From contig NZ_UTVH01000016.1 in assembly GCF_900585905.1 (NCBI RefSeq), forward strand, positions 186,001-250,000: a stretch of 64,000 nucleotides of DNA, read 5' to 3'. The position numbers were made by a program, and so were the translations under genes. Of the stretch, positions 1 to 8,523 are shown in pieces (the stretch's first letter is position 1; the number at the start of each line of letters is the position of its first letter). The notes beneath the pieces were generated by a model. It was not told the origin of the DNA. It made no database searches and worked only from the letters and a program-made list of their open reading frames with translations. This DNA comes from Pseudomonas viridiflava (GTDB lineage: Bacteria > Pseudomonadota > Gammaproteobacteria > Pseudomonadales > Pseudomonadaceae).

Positions 1-248
1 GCGCTGATGCCGGTGTCGCGCAGGGCCCGGCCTGGCTGCATGGGCGCGAAGCTCTGCAACTGCGCGCGGATGTCGGGCGAGGCGTTGCACAGCACCCAGT
101 TGATGCCGTCGTCGGAGAGCGCAATGGACGACTGCGTGCGGGCCCGGGCGCGCAGGCTGCCGTCGCGGAAACCGGCGCAGTTGGCGCAATTGCAGTTCCA
201 CTGCGGGAAGCCGCCGCCAGCTGCGGAACCTAGAATCTGGATGTACAT
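1..248 (-). CDS. pqqB: PqqB, coenzyme PQQ biosynthesis protein (N-terminal part)
   Basis: Reading leftward from ATG at 248, the product begins [19 protein letters not shown], the typical PqqB start, including the CNCxxC-type cysteine cluster (NCNCANCAG). PqqB is a metallo-beta-lactamase-fold protein of pyrroloquinoline quinone biosynthesis, thought to oxidise a tyrosine-derived intermediate. Only about 82 residues lie inside the window; the gene continues past the left edge. It follows pqqA on the same strand, separated by a terminator-like hairpin. Confidence 0.95.
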   Translation of the reverse strand, partial: MYIQILGSAAGGGFPQWNCNCANCAGFRDGSLRARARTQSSIALSDDGINWVLCNASPDIRAQLQSFAPMQPGRALRDTGIS

Positions 249-308
249 GTCAGCTCCCTGAGATCAGGCCTGAAATCTTGATGAAGCGAAAAAAAAGTGG
301 TGTCACCA

Positions 309-337
309 TAAAAAAAGCCCCGGCGAACCGAGGCTTT
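309..337 (-). terminator. Hairpin with U-tract between pqqA and pqqB
   Basis: On the minus strand the stem AAAGCC(t)CGG / CCG(g)GGCTTT is followed by a run of T. It sits just after the pqqA stop codon, so it looks like a partial terminator that gives more pqqA transcript (encoding the substrate peptide) than pqqBCDE transcript. That role is inferred. Confidence 0.7.
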
Positions 338-351
338 GCACCGCGTTGTCA

Positions 352-423
352 TCAACGGCTAGCGAAGTACATCGTGACTTCGAAACCGATACGCAGATCA
401 GTGTAAGCAGGTTTGGTCCACAT
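352..423 (-). CDS. pqqA: PqqA, PQQ precursor peptide (23 aa)
   Basis: A 24-codon frame on the minus strand encodes [19 protein letters not shown] followed by FASR and a TGA stop. The E-V-T-M-Y segment holds the conserved Glu and Tyr, spaced by three residues, that PqqE crosslinks to form the PQQ skeleton. The length (23 aa) is normal for this ribosomally made precursor. It heads the leftward pqqAB operon; pqqF lies upstream on the same strand. The 150 bases between pqqA and the pqqF stop should contain its promoter. Confidence 0.93.
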   Translation of the reverse strand: MWTKPAYTDLRIGFEVTMYFASR

Positions 424-576
424 AAAAGACTCCTTCTGGGTGATTGCAGCGGTGGGTGGTAAATCGTTAGTGCGCCCTTTATGGCATACGTTCGATCTGT
501 TGCGTGCGATGTTACTTAATTTAACAAATTCCCGCTGTCTGAATAATGAACAACGCTTTTGCAGCTTGGGTAAAAA

Positions 577-2811
577 TCAGCAGCTTGGCCAAGGGTTCTG
601 CGCCTCGTTGGTCAGGCAAAGCCAGCCGCCCGCTGCGCTGTACAGGCGAGCGGCGGCTTGCAGCACAGCGGGCCTGTTCAGGTTTTGCACGGCCTGATGA
701 AGCGCGGGCAGGTGCTGTTGGTCGCGCCCTGCCAGATGAGCTTGCCAGCGTAACTGCGCCACTTGCGCGGCCGATAGGGCGTCGAGGTGCAGTTGCGCGC
801 TCAGGGCGAGGGCTTCGCGGGCGAGGTCGGCGCTGGCGATCAGGCGGGGCAGTGCTTGCACAAACTGCTCGATGTGCTCGATCAGTTGCGCCGCTGACGC
901 AGTGGGGGACTGAACGCCGAACACGATCCCGGTTTGCCCGACAATCTGCCGCACGCCGCTGAACACGGCGTAGCCCAGTTGCAGCTCGACCCGCAGACGT
1001 TGGTAGAACGGACCCTGCGCCAGGTGAGCGAGCAGTCGCCAGGCGGCTTCGTCCTCGATGGCAGTGGAAGGCACAGGGCAGAACAGCAGCACGGCGCTTT
1101 CTGACGAGGGCGTTGCGGCGATCCGCCAGTGTTTGCCCGTTGCCAGGGTTGGCGCGTGCAGTTCGCGCAAGTCAGGTGTGCCGGGTGTGCTGCGCAGCGC
1201 CGTGTTCAGCGCGTCAACTGTGTTCGGGCTCAAGCCTGAGGTGAAGCTTATCCATTGCGTGGTGGGCCAGAACGCCTGAATGTCGGCGATCGCGCTGGCA
1301 GGTGCTGCGTTGAGGTACACGTCGGGCAAGGCGTTGAGCAATTGTCGAATGGGAATCAGCGCGGGGTCGTCGCGCGTTTCATCCAGGTGCGCGCGGGTGG
1401 CGGGCTCGTCCAAGCGCTGTAACGTCTGGGTGAGAATCTGCGCCATGGGCGCGTCGATGCCGGCCAGCTTCAATTCCCAGTACTGGCCATAGGCACTCAG
1501 CTCAAGGGTGACGCCTGCCTGGCCGGCCTGCTGGGCAAGAGATTTGAGGCGCCGCACCTGCATTCGCCACAGCGCCGGTTGCGGCGCGGGCAAACGCCAG
1601 CGCAGATAAAACGCGCCTTCATAGCCATTGCCCGGTGCGCCGAGGAAGGGGTTGGGTTCAGGCAGCTGCCAGTGGTGCTCTGGGGCCTGAGTGGCGGGCT
1701 GAAGCTGCTGCAGCAAAACTGCCAGCGCCTTCTCGCCTTGTGCGGACAAGCCTTGCGGCAGATCACGGGCGTAAGAATGCGCCAGCGCAAGTGGGCCGCT
1801 GACTTCCAGCGTTCGTTGCGCCAGTTGGTTGTAATCGTCGCGCAGGTCGTGCCAGCGGGTTTTGAACAGACTGAGCCAGTCGTGGATCAGTGCCAGGGAT
1901 GCCTGGGTCACGCTGACTTTGATCAATAATTGACCGGCGAATTGGTAGATCACCTCGGCCTTGATCGTCTCGTTGAGGCCTGCGGCGCGGCTGCCGTTGA
2001 GGCAGTGGCAGAAGAACGCGGCGGCTTCGTCAGCGCCTTCAGGCAAGTCGTCGCAGGCGAAGAGCAGGTCTGAGGGGGCGATGAAGAGCTCGGTGCTGGC
2101 GTTGTCGAGCAGTGTTGGCGGCGGGTTCTGTGTTGTCCCGGCTGGCGCTTCGCCAACAAGTTGGCTCCTACAGAGCATGGTCGCTAGCGCTTTAAGGTCA
2201 GGCAGTGATTGTGGGCCAGCCAGGCATAAGGTCATCTGCGCGGGCTGATAGAAGCGCTGATAAAAATCCCGCAACGCCTGCTTAAAATTCTGACGCGGTA
2301 TTGGCAGGCTGTAGCGGTTACCGGCATGGAAGCCGCGCAACGGATGGCGCGGCGACAGGCTGGCAAACTGCTGCAGCTGTTGGCGTGTTGCCGGGTCGCG
2401 CCACCAGGCGATGAACTCTGCGTGCAGCACTTCGCGCTCGCGCAGCTGGTCGCTGAGGCCCATGCGGCAGTGGGCGAGCATGTCCCAGAGCCTTTCCAGG
2501 CCATTGGCAAACACGGCCTCTGGTAGCTCGAAGAAAAAGTCCGTGCTGCGCTCGCGGGTGCTGGCGTTGACCTGGCCGCCGTGGCGCTGGACGAAGGTCA
2601 TCAGCTTGTCGTCGTCGGCGAACCGTTCGGTGCCGAGAAACAGCAGATGCTCAAGGAAGTGCGCCAGCCCTGGATAGGCCGCAGGTGCATCATGGCTGCC
2701 TGCCGCCACCCGCAGCGACGCCGCACAGCGCTTGAGCCTCGGCGCATGGCACAGAACCACGCGCAAGCCGTTGGCCAGAGTCAGGTGTTGGGTGGCGGGG
2801 AGGGAAGACAT
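577..2811 (-). CDS. pqqF: PqqF, M16-family zinc protease of PQQ biosynthesis
   Basis: 744 residues with the inverted zinc motif HFLEH near residues 51-55 and the downstream glutamate region typical of M16 (pitrilysin/insulinase) proteases. Pseudomonas PqqF is thought to process the crosslinked PqqA peptide. The neighbours pqqA/pqqB and the davBA genes match the usual Pseudomonas order. An odd feature is a segment around residues 213-225 (reading RSQLVGEAPAG) whose DNA matches the REP unit repeated at 51.7-52.7 kb, so a REP fragment appears to have been absorbed in frame. Start ATG at 2811 gives MSSLPATQHLTLANGLRVVL, a normal M16 N-terminus. Confidence 0.93.
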   Translation of the reverse strand: MSSLPATQHLTLANGLRVVLCHAPRLKRCAASLRVAAGSHDAPAAYPGLAHFLEHLLFLGTERFADDDKLMTFVQRHGGQVNASTRERSTDFFFELPEAVFANGLERLWDMLAHCRMGLSDQLREREVLHAEFIAWWRDPATRQQLQQFASLSPRHPLRGFHAGNRYSLPIPRQNFKQALRDFYQRFYQPAQMTLCLAGPQSLPDLKALATMLCRSQLVGEAPAGTTQNPPPTLLDNASTELFIAPSDLLFACDDLPEGADEAAAFFCHCLNGSRAAGLNETIKAEVIYQFAGQLLIKVSVTQASLALIHDWLSLFKTRWHDLRDDYNQLAQRTLEVSGPLALAHSYARDLPQGLSAQGEKALAVLLQQLQPATQAPEHHWQLPEPNPFLGAPGNGYEGAFYLRWRLPAPQPALWRMQVRRLKSLAQQAGQAGVTLELSAYGQYWELKLAGIDAPMAQILTQTLQRLDEPATRAHLDETRDDPALIPIRQLLNALPDVYLNAAPASAIADIQAFWPTTQWISFTSGLSPNTVDALNTALRSTPGTPDLRELHAPTLATGKHWRIAATPSSESAVLLFCPVPSTAIEDEAAWRLLAHLAQGPFYQRLRVELQLGYAVFSGVRQIVGQTGIVFGVQSPTASAAQLIEHIEQFVQALPRLIASADLAREALALSAQLHLDALSAAQVAQLRWQAHLAGRDQQHLPALHQAVQNLNRPAVLQAAARLYSAAGGWLCLTNEAQNPWPSC
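2135..2175. repeat. REP-derived segment inside the pqqF coding sequence
   Basis: The DNA contains CGCCAACAAGTTGGCTCC followed by TACAG, which also occurs in the REP array between folK and cca (for example near 51918-51940 and 52621-52641). In pqqF it keeps the frame open and encodes about 11 residues between two M16 regions. Confidence 0.75.
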
Positions 2812-2873
2812 GAGCGATCCGCAGAGCTTGATTGCTGCATGCTAGCCCAATTCCCGCATCGTTGGGATGCGAC

Positions 2874-2963
2874 GTGGGACCGGCTTCAGCCGGGAAGAGG
2901 CCAGTACAGTCGCTGCACATGTATCGACAGGAATACAGCTTTCCCGGCTAAAGCCAGTCCCAC
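2874..2963. repeat. REP pair between pqqF and davA
   Basis: Inverted arms GTGGGACCGGCTTCAGCCGG (from 2874) and CCGGCTAAAGCCAGTCCCAC (to 2963) form a long imperfect hairpin of the common Pseudomonas REP type. A third partial arm (GCCAGTCCCAC) follows at about 2991-3001. It fills the davA-pqqF gap and may protect or terminate transcripts. Confidence 0.8.
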
Positions 2964-3010
2964 GAGTTCCATGGGGCCAGTCCCCATGAAGCCAGTCCCA
3001 CTTCACACAA

Positions 3011-3811
3011 TCACTCCTCGGCCAAACCGGCATAAAGCCTTGGCCGACGGTCGTTGAAGTAGGTGTTGATCGAGCGTGATTCTGCCAGTAGTTGCTTGTC
3101 CAGCTCGGCAGTGATCAGCGTTTCATCCTGCTGCGCCAGTGCCGCCCGGCTGCCATCCGGGGCGCTGATGCTGCTCAGGCCGCAGTAATGTATGTCACCT
3201 TCGCGGCCGCAGTAATTGGCGTACGCCATGTAGCACTGATTTTCATAGGCCCTGGCGCGAACAGTCACTTCGGCGACGAAATCGTAAGGCGTCATGTTGG
3301 CGGTGGGCACCAGGATCAGATCAGCGCCTGCCAGTGCCAGGCGCCGGGTGTTCTCGGGGAACTCCACGTCGTAGCAGATCAGCAGCCCCAGCTGCCAGCC
3401 GTTCAACTCGACGACAGGGAAGCTGCCTCCGCCGACGCTGAACATGGCCTTGTCCAGGTCGCCATACAGGTGCGTCTTGCGATAGTTGCACAGGGTCTGG
3501 CCACGGCTGTCGATCAGTTGCACCGCGTTGTACACCTGCTCGTCGGCGCCCAGTTCGGGGTAGCCATAGAGGATCGCCACGCCGCTGGCCTGGGCGATGG
3601 CGGCGACGTCACCTGCCGCATCGCCGTCGGCCGCTTGCGCCAGCTCCCGCGCTGCCTGGGCGCCGATGTTGTAGCCGGTGAGGAACATTTCCGGGCACAC
3701 CAGCAACTGCGCGCCCAGGGCGGCGGCGGCGTGAGCCTGCTGCTCCAGGCGCAACAGGTTGCCGTCGATGTTCAACGGCAGCGGCGGACATTGGTACAAA
3801 GCGATGCGCAT
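3011..3811 (-). CDS. davA: DavA, 5-aminopentanamidase (delta-aminovaleramidase)
   Basis: 266-residue nitrilase-superfamily amidase. The Glu-Lys-Cys triad is visible as E41 (CPEMFLTG), K112 (YRKTHLYG) and C146 (LLICYDVEFPEN). In the lysine aminovalerate pathway DavA hydrolyses 5-aminopentanamide to 5-aminovalerate and ammonia. It lies 15 bases downstream of davB, so the two steps are encoded as one operon. P. putida has the same pqqF-davA-davB-lrp order. No signal peptide is visible, so it is cytosolic. Confidence 0.9.
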   Translation of the reverse strand: MRIALYQCPPLPLNIDGNLLRLEQQAHAAAALGAQLLVCPEMFLTGYNIGAQAARELAQAADGDAAGDVAAIAQASGVAILYGYPELGADEQVYNAVQLIDSRGQTLCNYRKTHLYGDLDKAMFSVGGGSFPVVELNGWQLGLLICYDVEFPENTRRLALAGADLILVPTANMTPYDFVAEVTVRARAYENQCYMAYANYCGREGDIHYCGLSSISAPDGSRAALAQQDETLITAELDKQLLAESRSINTYFNDRRPRLYAGLAEE

Positions 3812-3826
3812 GGTTACACCTCTGGT

Positions 3827-5506
3827 TCAATCCGGCAGGGCAATCGGGCCGATCTCGTGGAACACGTCACCGGGGCCCGGGTTCTCGGCGTGAGTCTTGC
3901 CGCCAAAGTGGGTCATGATGCCCCAGACCGCATTGAGCGAGGTCTGCACGGCGCCTTCGACCCAGGCAGGCGTCCAGGATACGTCATCCCCGGCGATGAA
4001 AATGCCGCGCTGTTCGGCGGGCATGTCCTGCTGCATGAAGTGCGCGTACATGCGCTGGTTATAACGGTAATGCCCAGGCAGGGCACCCTTGAACGCGCCA
4101 AGGAAATGCGGGTCGGCTTCCCAGGAAACCGTGATCGGGTCGCCGATGATGCGCGCCGCGATATCCACTTTCGGGTAGATCTTCTTCAGTGCATCGAGGG
4201 CCAGCTTGACCCGCTTTTCCACCGGCTGCGGCAGCATCTTCAGCGCGTCGCTCATCCACGAATACGACAGGCACATGACGCCAGGCTTGTCGTCGCCGTT
4301 GTCGAACAGGTAGGTGCCGCGCGTCAGGCGGTCGGTGAGGGTCATGCTCATCAGGTCGCGGCCGGTGTCCGGGTCCTTGTCCTTCCAGAACGGGCGGTCG
4401 ACCATGACGAACGTCTTCGACGACTGCATGTAGCGGGTGCGATCCAGCGCCATCCACATCTTCTGCGAAAACAACGATTCTTCGCAGTCGATCTGGGTGG
4501 TCAGCAGCCAGCTCTGGCAAGTGGTCAGCACCGCCGCGTAGTGCCGCGTGTCGCCCCAGTTGTCCGTCACCGCCAGGCGGCCGTCCTCGGCGCGGGCGAT
4601 GCCCTTGACCCCGGTGCGCGGCGCGCCGCGATGCAGCGACGACAGGCTGGTGCCTTCCGGCCAGTGGGCGCAGCGCTCGGGCACGTGGCGCCAGATGCCC
4701 AGCGGCACTTGCTCCACGCCGCCCACGATCAGGTGCTGGTGATCGTCGCAGTTGGTCATCACCACGCGGAAAATTTCCAGCATCGAATTGGGGAAATCCG
4801 AGTCCCAGCCGCCGGTGCCGAAACCCACCTGGCCAAACACTTCGCGGTGATGGAACGACAGCCTGGCGAAGGCCTTGGAAGTGGCGACGAAATCATAAAA
4901 GGTGCGGTCATCCCACAGCGGCACCAGGGTGTTCCACAGTTGTTTCAGGCGTGTCACGTCGCGGTCGCGGATGGCCTGTTGAATGTCCTTGAAGCCCGAA
5001 CCCTCTTCAAGCGCATCGGCCCAGGCATCGGCCACTTCCTGAAACATTACTGGCAGGTCAGATAGCTTTTGCGCGTAGTGGGTGGTGCCTTCAAGGTCGA
5101 TCACCGTGCTGCCGGACGCCGCTGTCAGCGGATTGGGAAAGGGTTTCGACTCCAGGCCCAGCTTGTCGACATAGTGGTAGAAGGCTGTGGAAGACACCGG
5201 AAAACGCATCCCGCCCAGCTCGGCAATGATGCCTTCGGCGCCCTCGAATGCCTGGGAGCGCAAGCGTCCACCCATCTTCGACGCTTCATACACCACCGGC
5301 TTCAGGCCCAGCTTCATCAGCTCATAGGCCGCCACCAGGCCGGCAATCCCGGCGCCGACAATCGCCACTTCAGCGCCATGCTGCTCCACCGGAATACTGC
5401 CCAGCCCGGCCGGATGCTCGATCCAGTCATCGAAAGCAAACGGAAAATCCGGGCCGAACATGGTGATCGGCGCCTTGCCGTCTGCGGGGTGGCGATTGTT
5501 TTTCAT
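3827..5506 (-). CDS. davB: DavB, L-lysine 2-monooxygenase
   Basis: 559-residue flavin amine oxidase with the FAD dinucleotide fold VAIVGAGIAGLVAAYE near residues 46-61 and the C-terminal FAD-contact region IAGDDVSWTPAWVEGAVQ. DavB oxidatively decarboxylates L-lysine to 5-aminopentanamide, the substrate of DavA encoded next. The protein is close to P. putida DavB as I recall it, rather than to tryptophan 2-monooxygenase (IaaM), which belongs to the same family and is a common misannotation. Start: ATG at 5506 has an upstream AGG at suitable spacing; an in-frame ATG at 5524 has none. Confidence 0.9.
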   Translation of the reverse strand: MKNNRHPADGKAPITMFGPDFPFAFDDWIEHPAGLGSIPVEQHGAEVAIVGAGIAGLVAAYELMKLGLKPVVYEASKMGGRLRSQAFEGAEGIIAELGGMRFPVSSTAFYHYVDKLGLESKPFPNPLTAASGSTVIDLEGTTHYAQKLSDLPVMFQEVADAWADALEEGSGFKDIQQAIRDRDVTRLKQLWNTLVPLWDDRTFYDFVATSKAFARLSFHHREVFGQVGFGTGGWDSDFPNSMLEIFRVVMTNCDDHQHLIVGGVEQVPLGIWRHVPERCAHWPEGTSLSSLHRGAPRTGVKGIARAEDGRLAVTDNWGDTRHYAAVLTTCQSWLLTTQIDCEESLFSQKMWMALDRTRYMQSSKTFVMVDRPFWKDKDPDTGRDLMSMTLTDRLTRGTYLFDNGDDKPGVMCLSYSWMSDALKMLPQPVEKRVKLALDALKKIYPKVDIAARIIGDPITVSWEADPHFLGAFKGALPGHYRYNQRMYAHFMQQDMPAEQRGIFIAGDDVSWTPAWVEGAVQTSLNAVWGIMTHFGGKTHAENPGPGDVFHEIGPIALPD

Positions 5507-5640
5507 GGCTGACCTGACTGACATGCGAAAGGCGACAGTCTAGACAACAGCCGCCCCGATAATAAGACGCAAAGTGTCGTCGTTATGGCGAATATTCAGT
5601 CGATATGACGAAGGGTAAGATCATTATGACCATTTGGTTT

Positions 5641-6386
5641 GTAGGAGCGACCGGTATCAGACAGACCGCCATCGCGGCCTCGCGTTGCTCGTGCGCGCCT
5701 ACAACAAAAGCATCCTCACCCTAAACCGGCTGCCCGCGATCGATCTTGCTGCTGAGGATGATCGACGTGGTGGTTTTCTCGACGCCATCAACGCTGCCGA
5801 TCAGGTCCAACTTCTAGGGGGCAGTTCATTCTGTAGGCGCGCACGAGCACCGCGAGGCCGCGATAGCGTTGTATCAGACAGACCGCCATCGCGGCCTCGC
5901 GTTGCTCGTGCGCGCCTACAACAAAAGCATCCTCACCCTAAACCGGCTGCCCGCGATCGATCTTGCTGCTGAGGATGATCGACGTGGTGGTTTTCTCGAC
6001 GCCATCAACGCTGCCGATCAGGTCCAACTTCTAGGGGGGGCAGTTCATTCTGTAGGAGCGCACGAGCACCGCGAGGCCGCGATAGCGTTGTATCAGACAG
6101 ACCGCCATCGCGGCCTCGCGTTGCTCGTGCGCGCCTACAACAAAAGCATCCTCGCCCTAAACCGGCTGCCCGCGATCAATCTTGCTGCTGAGGATGATCG
6201 ACGTGGTGGTTTTCTCGACGCCATCAACGCTGCCGATCAGGTCCAGCAACTGGTCCAGCTTCTAGGGGGGCAGTTCATTCTGTAGGAGCGCACGAGCACC
6301 GCGAGGCCGCGATAGCGTTGTGTCAGACAGACCGCCATCGCGGCCTCGCGGTGCTCGTGCGCGCCTACAACAAAAGCATCCTCACC
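5641..6386. repeat. Tandem array of REP pair plus copied 3' end of the Lrp-type gene
   Basis: Units of about 217, 219 and 230 bases (the CAGACAGACCGCC marker recurs at 5658, 5875, 6094 and 6324). Each unit has a large inverted repeat (GTAGGAGCGCACGAGC... / ...GCTCGTGCGCGCCTAC) and, in three units, a copy of the last ~110 bases of the neighbouring regulator gene, including its stop codon. The outermost copy (5641) lacks most of its left REP arm. The junction after the gene copy reads CTTCTAGGGGG. Apparent rightward reading frames here are by-products of the repeat. Confidence 0.9.
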
Positions 6387-6875
6387 CTAAACCGGCTGCC
6401 CGCGATCGATCTTGCTGCTGAGGATGATCGACGTGGTGGTTTTCTCGACGCCATCAACGCTGCCGATCAGGTCCAGCAACTGGTCCAGCTGCTCGGGCGA
6501 GTCGGTGCGCAACCAGGCGACGTAATCGAACTCGCCGCTGACCGCGCACAGTTGCTGCACCTGGGCCAGGCTGCTCAGACGGCGCAACACTTCCTTGCCC
6601 GAACGCGGCTGCACGGTGATGCCGACGTAGGCCTGCAGGCCGCCATCGACTACCCGCTGACTCAAACGCACGCCATAGCCGGTAATGACATTGCTGCTTT
6701 CCAGGCGCGCCAGCCGGGAGGTGACGGTGGTGCGCGCGATGCCCAGCTGGCGGGCAAGCATGGCGACGCTTTCCCGCGCATTGAGCTGCAGCGCGGCGAT
6801 AAGCTGGCGGTCGATTTCGTCGAGCACGGGCGGGCGGGTCGTGGACAAAGGGCTCTCCTTCAAGGCTGCGCGCAT
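6387..6875 (-). CDS. Lrp/AsnC-family transcriptional regulator, probable regulator of davBA
   Basis: About 162 residues: an N-terminal helix-turn-helix (LDEIDRQLIAALQLNARES, then ARTTVTSRLARLE) and a C-terminal RAM/AsnC effector domain (VGITVQPRSGKEVLRRL to VEKTTTSIILSSK). Lrp-family proteins usually sense amino acids. The position upstream of davBA on the same strand suggests lysine control; this is inference. ATG at 6875 has an AGG about 5 bases upstream; an ATG at 6911 is also possible. The last 37 codons are the part copied into the adjacent tandem array. Confidence 0.88.
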   Translation of the reverse strand: MRAALKESPLSTTRPPVLDEIDRQLIAALQLNARESVAMLARQLGIARTTVTSRLARLESSNVITGYGVRLSQRVVDGGLQAYVGITVQPRSGKEVLRRLSSLAQVQQLCAVSGEFDYVAWLRTDSPEQLDQLLDLIGSVDGVEKTTTSIILSSKIDRGQPV

Positions 6876-7176
6876 CTTACCTGTGCTTGACCGCCAGTGA
6901 GCCAAAACCATGCAGGCGATACATCCTGGTGCAGATGTGTGCGGGCAATTATTTAACCCGTCTTGGCGGATTGTCCGTTAAGCGATGCTATGTGTCTGGC
7001 CAGCGTTAGAGCGCGAAATTCAAAGCGCGTAGGGTGGTGGTCGTCAGATAAAAATATCTGCTCTTTTATTGGTTATTTCGACATGTGCGCGAAAGCTTTA
7101 ATAGTGGGCGTCTGTTAATGGCGCAGCGCTTTTATACGCTGGTTATTCAACAGCATCATTAAATACATATATTAAC

Positions 7177-7192
7177 TGGCATGCCCCTTGCT
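7177..7192 (+). promoter_or_regulatory. Sigma-54 (RpoN) promoter sequence
   Basis: TGGCATGCCCCTTGCT matches the -24/-12 consensus with GG and GC separated by exactly 10 bases. Transcription would start near 7203, about 30 bases before the transporter start codon. An activator site was not identified. Confidence 0.65.
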
Positions 7193-7231
7193 CATTGAGA
7201 TGAATCAACCACTTGCACAGTGAGATTCATG

Positions 7232-8509
7232 ATGAGCAGCAAGACGCTTACGCTAGAGCAGCCGCTGGCCGTGGTTTCCAGTTCGCGCTGGCATCAATTG
7301 GTCATTGGCGTGATCTGCATGATGGCCATTTCAAGTCCGCAATATGTCTGGACGTTATTTACCGGCCCCTTGACCCAGAAGCTGGGTGTGTCGCTGGCTC
7401 AGGTGCAAATTACCTTTTCCCTGTTAATTATCTTGCAGACCTTCTTTTCGCCTGCGCAGGGCTGGTTGATTGATCGCTTTGGCCTGCGCAAGTTGATCGC
7501 CACCGGCTGTGCCTTGTCCGGGCTAAGTTGGGTGTTGGCCAGCCAGGCCAACTCGCTGACGTCGCTGTACCTCAGTTACGGTCTGTTGGGCGGGCTGGGG
7601 ACCGGCATTGTTTATGTCGGGATTGTCGGGTTGATGGTGCGCTGGTTTCCGGATCGCCGCGGTCTGGCGGCAGGCGCGGTGGCGGCGGGCTACGGCATGG
7701 GCGCGATGCTGACCACCTTCCCGATCAGCAACAGCCTCAAGGACGTCGGCATGGAAACCACGCTGATCACCTTCGGCGTGATTCTCGGCGTGGTCGGGCT
7801 GGTGGCGTCACAGTTCCTGCGCCAGCCGCCTGCGCAGATGGCCGAACAGCCAGTACCCATCGTCGGCGCCGTGGTGGCGGACGTCGCGCCCCGGCAAATG
7901 CTGAAAACCCCGGTGTTCTGGCTGATGTTCGCGATGTTCACCATGATGTCCACTTCGGGCCTGATGGTGACCTCGCAGATGGCCAGCTTTGCCAAGGATT
8001 TCGGCATGACCAATGTCATGGTGATGGGCATGGCGGCCTTGCCGCTGGCGCTGACCATCGACCGCATCTGCAACGGCCTGACGCGCCCGTTGTTCGGCTG
8101 GATCTCGGATCGCTGGGGGCGGGAAAACACCATGGCGTTCGCGTTCTTTTTCGAAGGCATCGCCATGACCTTGTGGCTGCTGACCAGCGACAACCCCGTC
8201 TTGTTCGTGCTGCTCTCCGGCGTGGTGTTCCTCGGTTGGGGCGAGATTTTCTCACTGTTCCCATCAACCCTGACTGACACTTTTGGCACCCAAAACGCGA
8301 CCACCAACTACGGTTTTCTGTACATGGCCCAGGGCATTGGCTCGATCTTCGGCGGCCCGGTGGCGGCGTTGCTGCATCAGTACACCGACAGCTGGATTCC
8401 GGTCTTCGCCGTCGCCATCAGCTTCGACATCATCACCGCTGCGCTGGCCTTGTTCGTTCTCAAGCGCATGCGCAGCAACTGGATTGCGAATAACGCCACG
8501 CGCGCGTAA
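7232..8509 (+). CDS. MFS transporter, oxalate/formate antiporter (OFA)-like
   Basis: About 425 residues and 12 predicted membrane segments, with the MFS loop motif as GWLIDRFGLRK after TM2 and a second copy GWISDRWGREN after TM8. The sequence style (GPLTQKLGVS, GLGTGIVYVG, LFPSTLTDTFGTQNATTNYG) is that of the OFA family of carboxylate antiporters. It is followed after 14 bases by a gamma-glutamyltransferase gene, so the substrate may be a gamma-glutamyl compound or its product rather than oxalate. ATG at 7232 is preferred (GTGAG seven bases upstream); ATG 7229 is an alternative. Confidence 0.85.
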   Translation: MSSKTLTLEQPLAVVSSSRWHQLVIGVICMMAISSPQYVWTLFTGPLTQKLGVSLAQVQITFSLLIILQTFFSPAQGWLIDRFGLRKLIATGCALSGLSWVLASQANSLTSLYLSYGLLGGLGTGIVYVGIVGLMVRWFPDRRGLAAGAVAAGYGMGAMLTTFPISNSLKDVGMETTLITFGVILGVVGLVASQFLRQPPAQMAEQPVPIVGAVVADVAPRQMLKTPVFWLMFAMFTMMSTSGLMVTSQMASFAKDFGMTNVMVMGMAALPLALTIDRICNGLTRPLFGWISDRWGRENTMAFAFFFEGIAMTLWLLTSDNPVLFVLLSGVVFLGWGEIFSLFPSTLTDTFGTQNATTNYGFLYMAQGIGSIFGGPVAALLHQYTDSWIPVFAVAISFDIITAALALFVLKRMRSNWIANNATRA

Positions 8510-8523
8510 ATCAAGGATTTTCC

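Noticed and set aside
3092..5065. 657-codon open frame on the plus strand
   Set aside because: Antisense to davA and davB, both with intact family motifs; it is a high-GC shadow frame.
5634..6890. Overlapping rightward open frames of 112, 138 and 190 codons
   Set aside because: They are read through the tandem repeat and antisense to the Lrp-type gene; the same peptide repeats with the DNA unit and there are no ribosome sites.
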